Below, piece after piece: positions 20,333-29,086 of a stretch of 45,060 nucleotides of DNA. The translations under genes and the position numbers were made by a program. Location: contig RECH01000280.1 in the NCBI GenBank assembly GCA_007694125.1, positions 1 through 45,060 of the forward strand, written 5' to 3'. This DNA comes from Leptolyngbya sp. DLM2.Bin15. GTDB taxonomy: Bacteria > Cyanobacteriota > Cyanobacteriia > RECH01. The notes beneath the pieces were generated by a model, which saw only the letters and a program-made list of their open reading frames with translations, searched no databases and was not told the origin of the DNA. Position 1 is the first letter of the stretch; each line of letters starts with the position of its first letter.

Positions 20333-20503
20333 ATGACTAACCCTCAACCTTCTGTGACCCCAGCTTTGACAGAGCCTAAATTTGGGTTCAACGACTATTC
20401 CGAGCGCCTAAACGGGCGGGCTGCCATGATTGGATTTGTCTTGACCTTGGTGATTGAGTACACGACAGGTCAGGGTCTCTTGGCTTGGTTGGGGCTGTAT
20501 TAA
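20333..20503 (+). CDS. High-light-inducible protein (one-helix LHC-like)
   Basis: 56 residues beginning MTNPQPSVTPALTEPKFGF. The single membrane helix has the chlorophyll-binding motif SERLNGRAAMIGF, followed by a hydrophobic stretch and the TTGQGLLAWLGL tail typical of Hlip/Scp proteins. Hlips bind chlorophyll and carotenoid in the thylakoid and quench excess energy, protecting chlorophyll synthesis and photosystem assembly. It lies between sir and the convergent psaJ, with an HLR1-like element just upstream and a strong terminator 29 bases after its stop. Confidence 0.95.
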   Translation: MTNPQPSVTPALTEPKFGFNDYSERLNGRAAMIGFVLTLVIEYTTGQGLLAWLGLY

Positions 20504-20531
20504 GCCAGCTCTAGGCATGAATTGAAGACAC

Positions 20532-20560
20532 AAAAAAACCGCCAACTTGGCGGTTTTTTT
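20532..20560. terminator. Bidirectional terminator between hlip and psaJ
   Basis: The stem ACCGCC/GGCGGT with loop AACTT is flanked by seven A on the left and seven T on the right. It can therefore act as an intrinsic terminator on both strands, ending the rightward hlip transcript and the leftward psaF-psaJ transcript. Confidence 0.9.
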
Positions 20561-20629
20561 GTACATGAGCAAGCATCTAGGGTGTTATCCCTTGGATCGG
20601 GACAGACCGTTTGGATCTGCTTGACAGGG

Positions 20630-20755
20630 TTAGAACGGTGTAAACAACAGGTCTGGGTAGAACCGGTTAAATTCAATCAAGATACCAGCTGTGACCAGCA
20701 TCCAGGCGGCTGCCAAGACTGGCGCGGTGGACAAATACTTCAAGAGATCCTGCAT
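20630..20755 (-). CDS. psaJ: Photosystem I subunit IX
   Basis: 41 residues, [20 protein letters not shown] then [21 protein letters not shown]. This is a standard PsaJ: one membrane helix with the conserved [12 protein letters not shown]-terminus. PsaJ packs next to PsaF at the edge of photosystem I. The ATG lies about 100 bp downstream of the psaF stop, on the same strand. Confidence 0.97.
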   Translation of the reverse strand: MQDLLKYLSTAPVLAAAWMLVTAGILIEFNRFYPDLLFTPF

Positions 20756-20856
20756 GAGCTAGACTCCAATCTCAACTTAGGAATAAATCAGTGGGCTCGA
20801 ACAAGGTGATCCGCTGGGCCAGGAGCGATCGCCCCTAACCTTACAGACAGATGTGC

Positions 20857-21342
20857 CTAGCGGGGAGAAACCGGAATTTCTGAATCCTTAACCACGAGTT
20901 CACCGCTCGAAAATTCTTTCAGAGCAGCCAACGGCCAAGCAAAGCCCGTTAGCATCACTTTGGTAGCTAGAGGAACATCGATGACGATTTCCTTCTCTTC
21001 GGCATTCTTTTCACCGCTAATGGCAATTAGGTAGGAACGGCCCACCCAACCAATCCAGCCAGCGATATAAAGGAACATCAGACCCGGAATCATAAATTCG
21101 CTGGCATGGCTCCAGCGACCATCAGCCACCAAGTGAGGCAACCCATCGGTGCCGCAGAGAAGGCTGGAATCAGCATATTTGGCAAAACGGGCTTTGGCTT
21201 GAGGCGTTGTAGCGGCAGCAGCGCGTTGCTGGAAGGCAGCAGACTCGCCACAGGGGGTTAGCCCAGCTACATCAGCGGAGGCTGGAGGAACAAAGCCAAT
21301 CCAAAGACTAATAACTAGAAGTAGAGCAAACAATCGTCTCAT
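20857..21342 (-). CDS. psaF: Photosystem I subunit III
   Basis: 161 residues. A Sec signal peptide ([17 protein letters not shown], then VPPASA) directs the N-terminal domain to the lumen. The mature part begins DVAGLTPC. Conserved lumenal features follow: the Cys pair in LTPCGES and [16 protein letters not shown], then [19 protein letters not shown] and the membrane helix [12 protein letters not shown]. In cyanobacteria PsaF is a peripheral membrane-spanning subunit near PsaJ; plant-type Lys-rich plastocyanin docking is absent. It forms an operon with psaJ. Confidence 0.97.
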   Translation of the reverse strand: MRRLFALLLVISLWIGFVPPASADVAGLTPCGESAAFQQRAAAATTPQAKARFAKYADSSLLCGTDGLPHLVADGRWSHASEFMIPGLMFLYIAGWIGWVGRSYLIAISGEKNAEEKEIVIDVPLATKVMLTGFAWPLAALKEFSSGELVVKDSEIPVSPR

Positions 21343-22098
21343 TGGAATTGCTTCCCTTTATTACGAAAAACAAAGATTTTTGTACAAAAATGAAGCTGTG
21401 GATGCGTTTAGCAGTTGAACTTCAGAGCAATCATACTCTTCTGAATGGTCTCAGTAAAGCGCAACATTCCCGCTCATTTTCGTACCGTTTCAAGCATTGA
21501 AAATGTTTAGAGGTAAACCATCAGCAATGTCAATGGATCTGTGAGAGAACATCTCCAAATCTATCGCGATGTATCTATCGGTGTGCGATCGCCCAACCGC
21601 TTGATTTAACGGGCAAAGCGGTGGCACAGCTATGTCAACAGAGTCGATCTTAATCAGCCCGTAAGCTGAGTTTCAGAGTGGACTAGGTTGGACATAAACC
21701 TCAGAATTAGTATCTTCATGAACTGGGGCAGAGGTGTATAGTTCTTGATATTTGTTAACATTTAGAGCCGGGCGATCGCTCATTTTAAATGTCAGTCTGG
21801 ACTCCGATCGATTCTGTTAATCGCTGTTTCTTTACCAAACAGTGCAGCAAACGACGAACTCATGCTGTAAATCGTTACATTGAGTAGGTGGACTTCATTC
21901 AATGGATCTGCCGGGTTTCGACTCCGCTCAACCCTCTTTCCATAGGAACGGGTTTCGGCAGTGAAGGTTGTGAATGAGCGATCGCCTCCTGGGTAGCCGG
22001 TTCATCGTGTAGTCTGAGGGGATGTGGTGGGCAGGATGCCCTTCTCCTGTACTTCTTGCGTAACCTATTCTTCAGCGGCTCTAATTTTCTATCCCTGT
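21343..22098. other. Divergent region psaF/tsaD, 756 bp, with palindromes
   Basis: No gene is supported. A perfect 16-bp palindrome, ATTTTTGTACAAAAAT, lies at 21376-21391, about 34 bases before the psaF ATG, so it is in the leader or near the promoter. A second dyad, TTTCAA-GCA-TTGAAA, is near 21488-21502. TGTAA-ATCG-TTACA near 21865-21878 contains an HLR1-like half site GTTACATT. The leftward psaF promoter and the rightward tsaD promoter must lie here; boxes are not assigned. Confidence 0.5.
21913..21934. repeat. Interspersed repeat of the TTTCGACTCCGCTCAA type
   Basis: The core TTTCGACTCCGCTCAA is flanked by GGG and CCC. Sequences of this kind are dispersed in many cyanobacterial genomes, usually between genes. 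Assignment rests on remembered pattern; only one copy occurs in this window. Confidence 0.45.
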
Positions 22099-23139
22099 AT
22101 GGTAACAACCCTCGCTATTGAAACCAGTTGTGATGAAACGGCCGTCGCCATTGTGAGCGATCGCCAGGTGTTGAGCAGTGTGGTGTCGTCTCAGATCGAC
22201 ATTCACCGCCAGTATGGGGGCGTGGTGCCGGAGGTGGCGTCGCGGCAGCATGTGGAAACTGTCAACTGGGCGATCGCCCAAGCGCTGGATCAAGCAGATC
22301 TACCCTGGGATAGCATTGATGGCATTGCGGCTACGGTGGCTCCGGGCTTGGTGGGAGCGCTGCTGGTGGGTCTAAGTGCGGCTAAAACCCTGGCTCTGCT
22401 GCACCAAAAGCCGTTTCTGGGGGTTCATCATCTAGAGGGGCATATCTACGCCTCCTATCTCACGGAGCCGACCCTAGAGCCGCCCTTTCTCTGTCTTTTG
22501 GTGTCGGGGGGGCATACCAGCCTGCTGCATATTCAAGCCTGTGGGCATTACAGGACGTTGGGGCAAACCCACGACGATGCAGCCGGGGAAGCCTTTGATA
22601 AAGTTGCCCGTTTGCTAGATTTGGGCTATCCGGGTGGCCCGGCGATCGATCGCCTTGCGGCCCAAGGGAATTCCCAGGCCTATGCCTTGCCGGAGGGAAA
22701 AATTTCCCTGCCCCAAGGTGGCTATCATCCCTACGATTCCAGCTTTAGCGGTCTGAAAACGGCTGTTTTGCGGTTGACCCAGTCTCTGCAGGCGACAACC
22801 CCAGATCTACCGGTGGCAGATCTGGCCGCTAGCTTTCAAGCCACCGTGGCCCGATCGCTCACCAAACGGGCGATCGCCTGTGCCCTCGATCATCAACTCA
22901 GCACCATTGTGGTGGGTGGCGGGGTGGCGGCCAACAGCGGCTTGCGGCAGCATCTGACGGCGGCAGCGGCTGACAAGGGTCTGCGGGTGATTTTTCCGCC
23001 CCTGAAGTTCTGCACCGATAATGCCGCTATGATTGCCTGCGCGGCGGCGGATCATCTGGCCCACGGACGGCGATCGCCCCTATCGCTGGGAGTGCAGTCG
23101 CGCATGGCGGTGGAGGATGTCCTTAAGCTTTATGCATGA
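22099..23139 (+). CDS. tsaD: tRNA threonylcarbamoyladenosine synthesis protein TsaD
   Basis: 346 residues. TsaD, with TsaB and TsaE, transfers threonylcarbamoyl to A37 of ANN-reading tRNAs. The ASKHA-fold motifs are visible: [13 protein letters not shown] at the N-terminus, [12 protein letters not shown], the metal-binding HHLEGH (His111 and His115), [25 protein letters not shown], and [13 protein letters not shown] followed by CTDNAAMIA. An upstream in-frame start at 22024 is possible, but the family begins at [10 protein letters not shown], so I chose 22099. Its last 10 bases overlap the convergent hydrolase gene. It is divergent from psaF. Confidence 0.97.
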   Translation: MVTTLAIETSCDETAVAIVSDRQVLSSVVSSQIDIHRQYGGVVPEVASRQHVETVNWAIAQALDQADLPWDSIDGIAATVAPGLVGALLVGLSAAKTLALLHQKPFLGVHHLEGHIYASYLTEPTLEPPFLCLLVSGGHTSLLHIQACGHYRTLGQTHDDAAGEAFDKVARLLDLGYPGGPAIDRLAAQGNSQAYALPEGKISLPQGGYHPYDSSFSGLKTAVLRLTQSLQATTPDLPVADLAASFQATVARSLTKRAIACALDHQLSTIVVGGGVAANSGLRQHLTAAAADKGLRVIFPPLKFCTDNAAMIACAAADHLAHGRRSPLSLGVQSRMAVEDVLKLYA

Positions 23140-24074
23140 ACCGTCAAAATCTGGCGAATATACTGCGCCACAGCGTCGGGATGTTCGAGCATGGAGAGAT
23201 GCCCACAGTTAGGGAGCTGCAGAACATTGTGACCACAGCATTCAAACAGGGAATGGAAACTCGCCAGATGGTTCACATACTTGGGTTCCATCACGTCATC
23301 CTGGTCTCCTGCTAAGAAGTAGACCGGTTGTGATAGCCCTGCTACGAGACGTGGCAGATCATGAACCTCGGCTTCTGTGGTTGAGTCTAAGAGTGCGCCT
23401 AGGGCCGCGGTTGGATGGGCAGCAACCCAATCCATCAGGCGCTGGCGTGCCCACTGACGAGAAATCGGCTGGGCCACATTCATGCGGGCAAAGGGAACAT
23501 CGAGGAGCGGCACTTGGGGCAGCCAGCGGGGGCGGAGCTTGACGAGCTGAGTGCCAGCCATGCGAAACCGCTCAAATTCTTCTTTTAGATAAATTCCACC
23601 CCCCGAGTTCACGCAAACAACGCCAGCGATCGCACTGGGTGATTGATGGGCAGCCCAAAGGGCGATACTACCGCCGAGGGAATGGCCCACCAGCCAGGCA
23701 TTCTCAATGTTCAGGGTTTGCAGCAGTTGCAAGAGGTCTTCGGCGTAGGCGGCAGGGGTATGGGCATACTCCGACCTAGAGGTTGTGACCTCGCTTAACG
23801 GTCGGCTACAACTGGCTCCCACAGCGATCGCCTCTGAGCGCTGCTCTAGTGTTTGTGGATAAATTTTGTAATCGTCTACCGGCTGAGATTGCCCAAACCC
23901 TCGCAGGTCATAGGATAGGCATGGGTAGTCAGCCGATAGACGCTGAATTACAGGCTGCCAGTATGCATGACTGAGTAGCCACCCATGGACAAAAACCAGC
24001 ACTGTCGGCACTGCCGTTTCAGACGTTAAAGAATAGGCGTGGGGTAGACCACGAATGTCAACGCTTCTAACCAT
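23130..24074 (-). CDS. Alpha/beta hydrolase
   Basis: 314 residues. The alpha/beta hydrolase fold is clear: [13 protein letters not shown] with the oxyanion-hole HG near residue 30, [11 protein letters not shown], nucleophile elbow VGHSLGGS with Ser132, an acidic residue in [10 protein letters not shown], and the catalytic His in [11 protein letters not shown]. The substrate is unknown. Residues about 75-106 (from [15 protein letters not shown] on) form an insertion between the second and third core strands that is unlike the rest. The DNA there contains a hairpin-forming element at 23782-23812. The gene lies 226 bp after pstB on the same strand and ends in overlap with tsaD. Confidence 0.9.
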   Translation of the reverse strand: MVRSVDIRGLPHAYSLTSETAVPTVLVFVHGWLLSHAYWQPVIQRLSADYPCLSYDLRGFGQSQPVDDYKIYPQTLEQRSEAIAVGASCSRPLSEVTTSRSEYAHTPAAYAEDLLQLLQTLNIENAWLVGHSLGGSIALWAAHQSPSAIAGVVCVNSGGGIYLKEEFERFRMAGTQLVKLRPRWLPQVPLLDVPFARMNVAQPISRQWARQRLMDWVAAHPTAALGALLDSTTEAEVHDLPRLVAGLSQPVYFLAGDQDDVMEPKYVNHLASFHSLFECCGHNVLQLPNCGHLSMLEHPDAVAQYIRQILTVHA

Positions 24075-24119
24075 AGTTCTATACTATCCCGAAGTGCTCC
24101 TTCCCTGGAAACACTCCAG

Positions 24120-24154
24120 CCGTGATGCCTACAGCTATCCTGCAGGCATCACGG
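24120..24154. repeat. Hairpin between pstB and the hydrolase
   Basis: A perfect 11-bp inverted repeat (CCGTGATGCCT at 24120-24130, complement at 24144-24154) with a 13-base loop. It lies 147 bases after the pstB stop, and may terminate or stabilise the pst messenger. There is no T-run. Confidence 0.5.
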
Positions 24155-24300
24155 TAGAACATTCTGCATTAGGGACGTTCGATAACGGGACAGCAACAAA
24201 AGACACAACCGTTCAGGCTGAGCTTGTGAAAGCCCATCGCCAGGAGACGACAGCCATAGCCGTTGTCCTCATGGCGGTGGTGATTGCTAGAGAGGTGAGC

Positions 24301-25113
24301 TTAGCCGAAGCGACCGCTGACGTAGTCGAGGGTGTACTGTTCGCGGGGGGTATTGAAAATCATTTCAGTGGGGCCATATTCCACTAGGTAACCTACCCGG
24401 CGACCTTTTTCCACGGCTTCGGCATTGAAGAAAGCGGTGACGTCAGCCACCCGAGATGCCTGCTGCATGTTGTGGGTGACGATGACGATGGTGTACTTCT
24501 GCTTCAGCTCTTTGATTAGCTCCTCAATACGCAGGGTGGAAATTGGGTCAAGGGCGGAGCAGGGCTCGTCCATCAAGATGACTTCGGGCTGCACTGCGAT
24601 CGCCCGGGCAATGCAGAGCCGCTGCTGCTGACCACCCGACAGGGACAACCCGCTGTCCTTCAGCTTGTCTTTGACCTCATCCCACAGGGCGGCACCGCGC
24701 AGGGATTGCTCGACCACCTCATCCATGTTCACCTTCATGCCATTGACGCGCACCCCAAAGGCAATGTTTTCGTAAATCGACTTGGGGAAGGGGTTTGGCT
24801 TCTGGAATACCATGCCAATCTTGCGGCGCACCACCACGGGGTCTACCTTCTCACCGTAGAGGTTTGCGCCATGGTAAGTTACGTTGCCTTCAACTCGGGC
24901 TCCGGTGATCAGGTCATTCAGGCGGTTGAAGCAGCGCAGTAGGGTACTTTTACCACAGCCGGACGGGCCAATGAACGAGGTCACTTCGTGCTCCATGATG
25001 TCCATGTTCACGTCTCGCAGGGCAAGGTGCGGCCCATAGTAGACGTTGACGTTGTCCAGCTTGAAAACACGCTTAGTTTCGGTTTGGGTTTGATTATCCA
25101 CTTGAGTCTGCAT
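24301..25113 (-). CDS. pstB: Phosphate ABC transporter ATP-binding protein
   Basis: 270 residues. This is the ATPase of the high-affinity phosphate importer PstSCAB, on the cytoplasmic face. Walker A is GPSGCGKST (residues 49-57), the Q-loop [10 protein letters not shown] follows at about 101, the signature is LSGGQQQR (158-165), Walker B is VILMDEP (178-184), and the H-loop is IVTHNMQQA. The [13 protein letters not shown] segment is typical of PstB. It is the last gene of the pstS-C-A-B run, 75 bp after pstA. Confidence 0.97.
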   Translation of the reverse strand: MQTQVDNQTQTETKRVFKLDNVNVYYGPHLALRDVNMDIMEHEVTSFIGPSGCGKSTLLRCFNRLNDLITGARVEGNVTYHGANLYGEKVDPVVVRRKIGMVFQKPNPFPKSIYENIAFGVRVNGMKVNMDEVVEQSLRGAALWDEVKDKLKDSGLSLSGGQQQRLCIARAIAVQPEVILMDEPCSALDPISTLRIEELIKELKQKYTIVIVTHNMQQASRVADVTAFFNAEAVEKGRRVGYLVEYGPTEMIFNTPREQYTLDYVSGRFG

Positions 25114-25188
25114 GGTAATAACTAAGGGTCTAGGGTCAAGGTTTGGTCTAAATGAAGCGCTAGATTTCCAACTGGGACCAAGGTCTAA

Positions 25189-26094
25189 CTAGAACTTTTT
25201 GGCCCGGCTAAAGAAGCGAGCCAGCAAACTAGCCGTCAACACGATAATCAGGAGCACCACCGCCGCTGCCCAGGCCAGGTCTTGCTGAGGTTTGTAGGGA
25301 ATGATCGAAAAGAAGTAGATCAGTACCGGCAAGGTGGCGATAGGCCGCATTGGGTCTGTATTCCAAAAGCTGTTATTAAAGGCTGTAAACAGCAGTGGAG
25401 CAGCTTCCCCAGCGGCTCGGGCCAGAGACAGAATTAGGCCAGTCACAATCGCAGACATAGCAGCCGGGATAATGATGCGGGTGATGGTTTGGAACCGAGT
25501 TGCCCCAATACCTGTCGCAGCCTGTCGCATTTCATTAGGTACCAGTAGCAGTGCTTCTTCGGTTGAGCGAATCACAATTGGCAGCATCAGCACACCCAGG
25601 GCTACCCCGCCAGAAAACGCCGAAAAAGAGCCTAAGGGTCGCACCACAATGGTGTAGGCAAAGAGGCCAATCAGAATCGCCGGAACCCCCGTCAGCACGT
25701 TGGCAGAGAATTTGACCAAGTAAGCAATGCGGGTGCCCCGGCCAAATTCAGCCAAATAAACTGCCGCCAGCACCCCAACGGGAAAGCTGATGGCCGCCGC
25801 GATGCCAAGGGTCATTAGACTGCCAATGATTGCGTGACCAAAGCCGCCGTCTTCTAGTCCCGGCGGTGGCGGTAGCTCGGTGTACAGGTCAGTGTTGAAG
25901 AGTAGGGGCAAGCCCCGCCCCCCAACATCCCAGAGCACTAACAGAAGCGGGATGATGATGAAGGCGACAAAAACGCCGCTTACAATGGTGAGGATAGTAC
26001 CAACTCGGTTGCGGTTGCCGCTGACGGAACTACTAGTGAGATCTGGCATTCCAGATGGCGTTGTAGCGCCCGCCTGATCTTGAATACTGGTCAT
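25189..26094 (-). CDS. pstA: Phosphate ABC transporter permease PstA
   Basis: 301 residues. An inner-membrane permease with about six hydrophobic helices. After a polar 30-residue N-terminus, the first helix is in TILTIVSGVFVAFIIIPLLL. The permease coupling region reads PNEMRQAATGIGATRFQTI, which is the EAA-type loop that contacts PstB. The GVPAILIGLFAYT segment is typical of PstA. It lies 93 bp after pstC and 75 bp before pstB. Confidence 0.96.
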   Translation of the reverse strand: MTSIQDQAGATTPSGMPDLTSSSVSGNRNRVGTILTIVSGVFVAFIIIPLLLVLWDVGGRGLPLLFNTDLYTELPPPPGLEDGGFGHAIIGSLMTLGIAAAISFPVGVLAAVYLAEFGRGTRIAYLVKFSANVLTGVPAILIGLFAYTIVVRPLGSFSAFSGGVALGVLMLPIVIRSTEEALLLVPNEMRQAATGIGATRFQTITRIIIPAAMSAIVTGLILSLARAAGEAAPLLFTAFNNSFWNTDPMRPIATLPVLIYFFSIIPYKPQQDLAWAAAVVLLIIVLTASLLARFFSRAKKF

Positions 26095-26187
26095 GGGTCT
26101 CTACTCTCTAAGAATCCTGGGTTACTCCGGTCGGACTTATGCTCCAGCCCTAGCCAAGAAAATTGTGCTAAGGCAAGTACTAACGTA

Positions 26188-27174
26188 TTACTCAACGTTC
26201 TGGAAGCGGCGAATAATCATCTCAGCAAAGATGTTGACCACCAGGGCTAACACCATCAACACCACCCCGGCATACATCAAAGCAGACACCTGGGTGCGGC
26301 CTGCCTCGCCAAACTGAGAGGCAATCAAGCTAGTAATGGTTGACCCTGGCTGCAAAATTGACGCGCTGATTCGGTTGGCGTTGCCCACTAGCATGGCGGC
26401 TACCATGGTTTCTCCTAAAGCCCGCCCCATCGCTAGCATGACGGAACTAACAATCCCAGATAATCCAGCCGGAATTAACACCCGCAGGATGGTCTCCCAA
26501 CGGGTTGCCCCCAGGGCTAAGGATCCTTGGCGCAACTCTGGGGGGATAGATTCAAAGGTGCTTTTAGTAATTGAAATGATGATGGGGGAAATCATCACGG
26601 ACAGCACTAGGCCGACCAGCAGCAGGTTGTTGCCTCTGGGAGCATCCCCGCCAAAAATAGGAATCCAGCCCAGGGTGCTGTGCAGGAATTGAAAGAAGGG
26701 CCGAATCATCGGCACCAGGACAAAGATGCCCCACAGACCCAACACTACACTGGGGATGGCCACAATCAGCTCAATCGCAAAGCCAATCGGCGAACGAATA
26801 TAGCTGGGCACAAAGTCTTCAGTCAAAAAGATGGCGGTGCCAATGCCGACCGGAATCGCAATCACCAAGGCCACGAAGGAGGTAACCAGGGTGCCGTAGA
26901 TCTGCGGTAGGGCACCGTAGATGCCCGTCACAGGGCTCCAGGTGGTGTTGAAGATGAAGCCAAAGCCAAACAACTGCATGGCGGGCCAAGCTGCGATCGC
27001 AGCTTGAACGATGATCCAGGCTAGGCAAGCGCCACCAGCAAGGGCCAAGATTAGGGTCAAGCCCCGGAAGCCTGAATCTAGAACCCCGGCTGTGGTTACG
27101 CGCTTATCAATATCTACGAGTTGTCTGTTAGCTGTGGAGCTGCGATCGCCAGATCCACCAGTTACTGAAGTCAT
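26188..27174 (-). CDS. pstC: Phosphate ABC transporter permease PstC
   Basis: 328 residues, with about six membrane helices. Family features are FIFNTTWSPVTGIYGALPQI in the periplasmic loop, AIPSVVLGLWGIFVLVP, the coupling loop PPELRQGSLALGATRWETI, and GLSGIVSSVMLAMGRALGET. PstC and PstA together form the phosphate channel. It is 180 bp downstream of pstS, with a stem-loop in the gap. Confidence 0.96.
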   Translation of the reverse strand: MTSVTGGSGDRSSTANRQLVDIDKRVTTAGVLDSGFRGLTLILALAGGACLAWIIVQAAIAAWPAMQLFGFGFIFNTTWSPVTGIYGALPQIYGTLVTSFVALVIAIPVGIGTAIFLTEDFVPSYIRSPIGFAIELIVAIPSVVLGLWGIFVLVPMIRPFFQFLHSTLGWIPIFGGDAPRGNNLLLVGLVLSVMISPIIISITKSTFESIPPELRQGSLALGATRWETILRVLIPAGLSGIVSSVMLAMGRALGETMVAAMLVGNANRISASILQPGSTITSLIASQFGEAGRTQVSALMYAGVVLMVLALVVNIFAEMIIRRFQNVE

Positions 27175-27307
27175 ACTTGCCTCTGAGTTTTTTACGTACT
27201 TACAACAGCTGGGGTGAGCGGAAACGGGGCAGCTTAGATGAGATAGATCTTGTATTTAAGCAGCAAAGCTGTTTCAGCAGGAAATTCAAAGCGATGTCAA
27301 CGTGAAG

Positions 27308-27341
27308 CCCCGTGGCCCAGATGTTGACTTAGGCCACAGGG
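27308..27341 (-). promoter_or_regulatory. Intercistronic stem-loop pstS-pstC
   Basis: CCC-c-GTGGCC at 27308-27317 pairs with GGCCAC-a-GGG at 27332-27341 with one mismatch. It lies just after the pstS stop at 27355. A hairpin here can protect the pstS messenger end or attenuate readthrough, and so allow more PstS than permease. There is no T-run. Confidence 0.5.
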
Positions 27342-27354
27342 AAATCAGGTTCGC

Positions 27355-28464
27355 TTAGCCAGCAGAGATTTGGCTCAGCTCGTCCATAATCCGATCAATT
27401 ACGCTTTCGGGCATCGGCACGTAGAGCAGTTCATCGGTAATCGCTTGGCCTTCTTCGCTCTGTGTCCACTCCAGCAGACCTCGCAGGGCGTTCCAGGTGT
27501 CGGCGTCATCGTACTCCCGGTAAATCAGCACCCACACCAGACCGGCAATGGGGTAAGCATCGGGGTTCTGAGGATCGGGCACCAGCAGCGCAAAGTCTTC
27601 GGGAATTTCTTCCCCTTCAAAGGCCAGGGCCGCATTAGCTGGAACGGGTTCAGGGTAGTTACCCGCAGCATTTTCAATCCGCGCTACAGGAATGTCGTTC
27701 AGCTGAGCCACAGCGTAGGACAGGTAGCCAATAGCTCCTTCGTTTTGTTCAATGGCAGCAGCTACACCTTCGTTCCCTTGTCCACCAATCCCCACGGGCC
27801 AATCTACCGAGGTAGCGGCACCCGCAGGCCAGTTGGGGCAAACGGTGTCTAGGTGGTTGGTGAACACAAAGTTGGTGCCGGAACCATCAGAACGGTGCAC
27901 CCAGGTGATGGGTAGGTCGGGCAGGTCTAGCCCGTCATTATCGCCTGCGATGGTATCATCGCTCCAGTTGTCGATGGTGCCATCGACAATGCCGCAGTAG
28001 GTGTCGCGGGAGAGCCGTAGCTCATCATCGCCAACACCGGGAATGTTATGCGCAAAGACAACATACCCCCCAGCCACCGGCAGTTGCAGCGGCTCGTAGG
28101 GATAGGCAGCCTGGAAAGATGCCAGACGGTCGCCCTCAATAGGCGCTTCACTAGCACCGAAGTTCACAGTGCCGTTGATGTATTGCTCTAGACCAGCACC
28201 ACTACCCACGGACTGGTAGCTGACCTGAACGTCGGAGTCAACTTCGCGGTTGTAAGTCGTAAACCAACGCTGGAAGAGGGGGTCGGGGAAGGTTGCACCC
28301 GCGCCGCTAATCGCTACGACACCGCCGCCCCCATTTGCAGCTACTGGAGGAGCATCATCATCGCCACCCGCTACAGGAGGTTCGCCACCACCACCACAGG
28401 CAGCACTCAGTCCGGCCGTGATGGCCAAGATAGAACCGAGAAGAACACGTTGATTAAAGATCAT
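27355..28464 (-). CDS. pstS: Phosphate-binding periplasmic lipoprotein PstS
   Basis: 369 residues from the ATG at 28464. It captures phosphate outside the membrane and delivers it to PstCA. The N-terminus MIFNQRVLLGSILAITAG leads to LSAAC, a lipobox-like cleavage site, then a Gly/Pro/Asp linker. The binding-protein motifs are SGAGATFPDPLFQRWF, YQSVGSGAGLEQYINGT, FGASEAP and THRSDGSGTN-like HRSDGSGTNFVFT. An in-frame start at 28527 would add 21 residues that spoil the signal peptide, so I reject it. It is the first gene of pstSCAB. Confidence 0.96.
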   Translation of the reverse strand: MIFNQRVLLGSILAITAGLSAACGGGGEPPVAGGDDDAPPVAANGGGGVVAISGAGATFPDPLFQRWFTTYNREVDSDVQVSYQSVGSGAGLEQYINGTVNFGASEAPIEGDRLASFQAAYPYEPLQLPVAGGYVVFAHNIPGVGDDELRLSRDTYCGIVDGTIDNWSDDTIAGDNDGLDLPDLPITWVHRSDGSGTNFVFTNHLDTVCPNWPAGAATSVDWPVGIGGQGNEGVAAAIEQNEGAIGYLSYAVAQLNDIPVARIENAAGNYPEPVPANAALAFEGEEIPEDFALLVPDPQNPDAYPIAGLVWVLIYREYDDADTWNALRGLLEWTQSEEGQAITDELLYVPMPESVIDRIMDELSQISAG

Positions 28465-28791
28465 GTTGGGTAAAACCAATGCTTTTCCGTCTGTCAATTT
28501 CACGTAGCAAACGAGCTTGGTGATCAAGCCTGTTGTCAGGGCAGATCCTATAGCGCCTAGGTGAAGAACGGGTTAAGACGGAAGAGAAAATGGATACAAC
28601 TAAGGGGCGATCGCCCTTATTGCTCTAGGGTTTCAAGCCCGTTGCAAATTCTTAGACAGTCGAGGAAAGTAGCTGCTTGGCTAGGGGGCTCCTGCTGCTT
28701 GGCAGGGCAACGAGCATTGACGCGGCTCCCAAAATGAACCCAATGGATGGTATAATTTCTGTATAATTTAATGCATTTTGGAGGTGTATTT
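28465..28791. other. Divergent region between pstS and a small gene, 327 bp
   Basis: Holds the leftward pstS promoter with its Pho-box-like repeat, a HIP1-centred palindrome near 28605-28618, and on the right two TATAAT hexamers (28751-28756 and about 28762-28767) ahead of the small gene at 28792. No further gene was seen. Confidence 0.45.
28559..28577 (-). promoter_or_regulatory. Pho-box-like repeat upstream of pstS
   Basis: Read toward pstS the sequence is CTTAACCC-gtt-CTTCACCT: two 8-base direct repeats spaced by 3 bases, which matches the layout and the CTTAACCT-like consensus of cyanobacterial Pho boxes bound by SphR/PhoB. It lies about 95 bases before the pstS ATG. A third, poorer repeat may follow on either side. 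Confidence 0.55.
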
Positions 28792-28953
28792 ATGTTTTTT
28801 AATAGCTTAGCGGATACTATTTTTTCTCGCCCTAAGCGGTCTGATGTACCGAGAGAAGCAGAGCCTGTAGACACGACGCCGCAGCAAGTCCAGACTCAGG
28901 CTCATCGTAGTCAGCTCATGAACTGGTTTTCTTGGAAGCGTCCTTGCTCCTAG
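28792..28953 (+). CDS. Small hypothetical protein
   Basis: 53 residues, starting MFFNSLADTIFSRPKRSD and ending MNWFSWKRPCS. I do not recognise it. The N-terminal 14 residues and the C-terminal tryptophan-rich segment could each form an amphipathic helix; the middle is rich in Gln, Glu, Thr and Pro. Support for it being real comes from a strong GGAGGTG ribosome binding site 5 bases before the ATG and consensus TATAAT boxes 36-41 bases upstream. An alternative ATG at 28771 would place the ribosome binding site inside the gene, so 28792 is preferred. Confidence 0.55.
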   Translation: MFFNSLADTIFSRPKRSDVPREAEPVDTTPQQVQTQAHRSQLMNWFSWKRPCS

Positions 28954-29086
28954 GGTTGGATGGGGCTCATGGTTGATTGCCAGACAAAACGGTTAGTCTG
29001 CTGAAGGTGCCCCTATACTGGCGATAGTAAAATGAGCGGTGGGATCATAGCCCGATCGCCAGCCCGATCGCCATGGAGCGCAAGCG

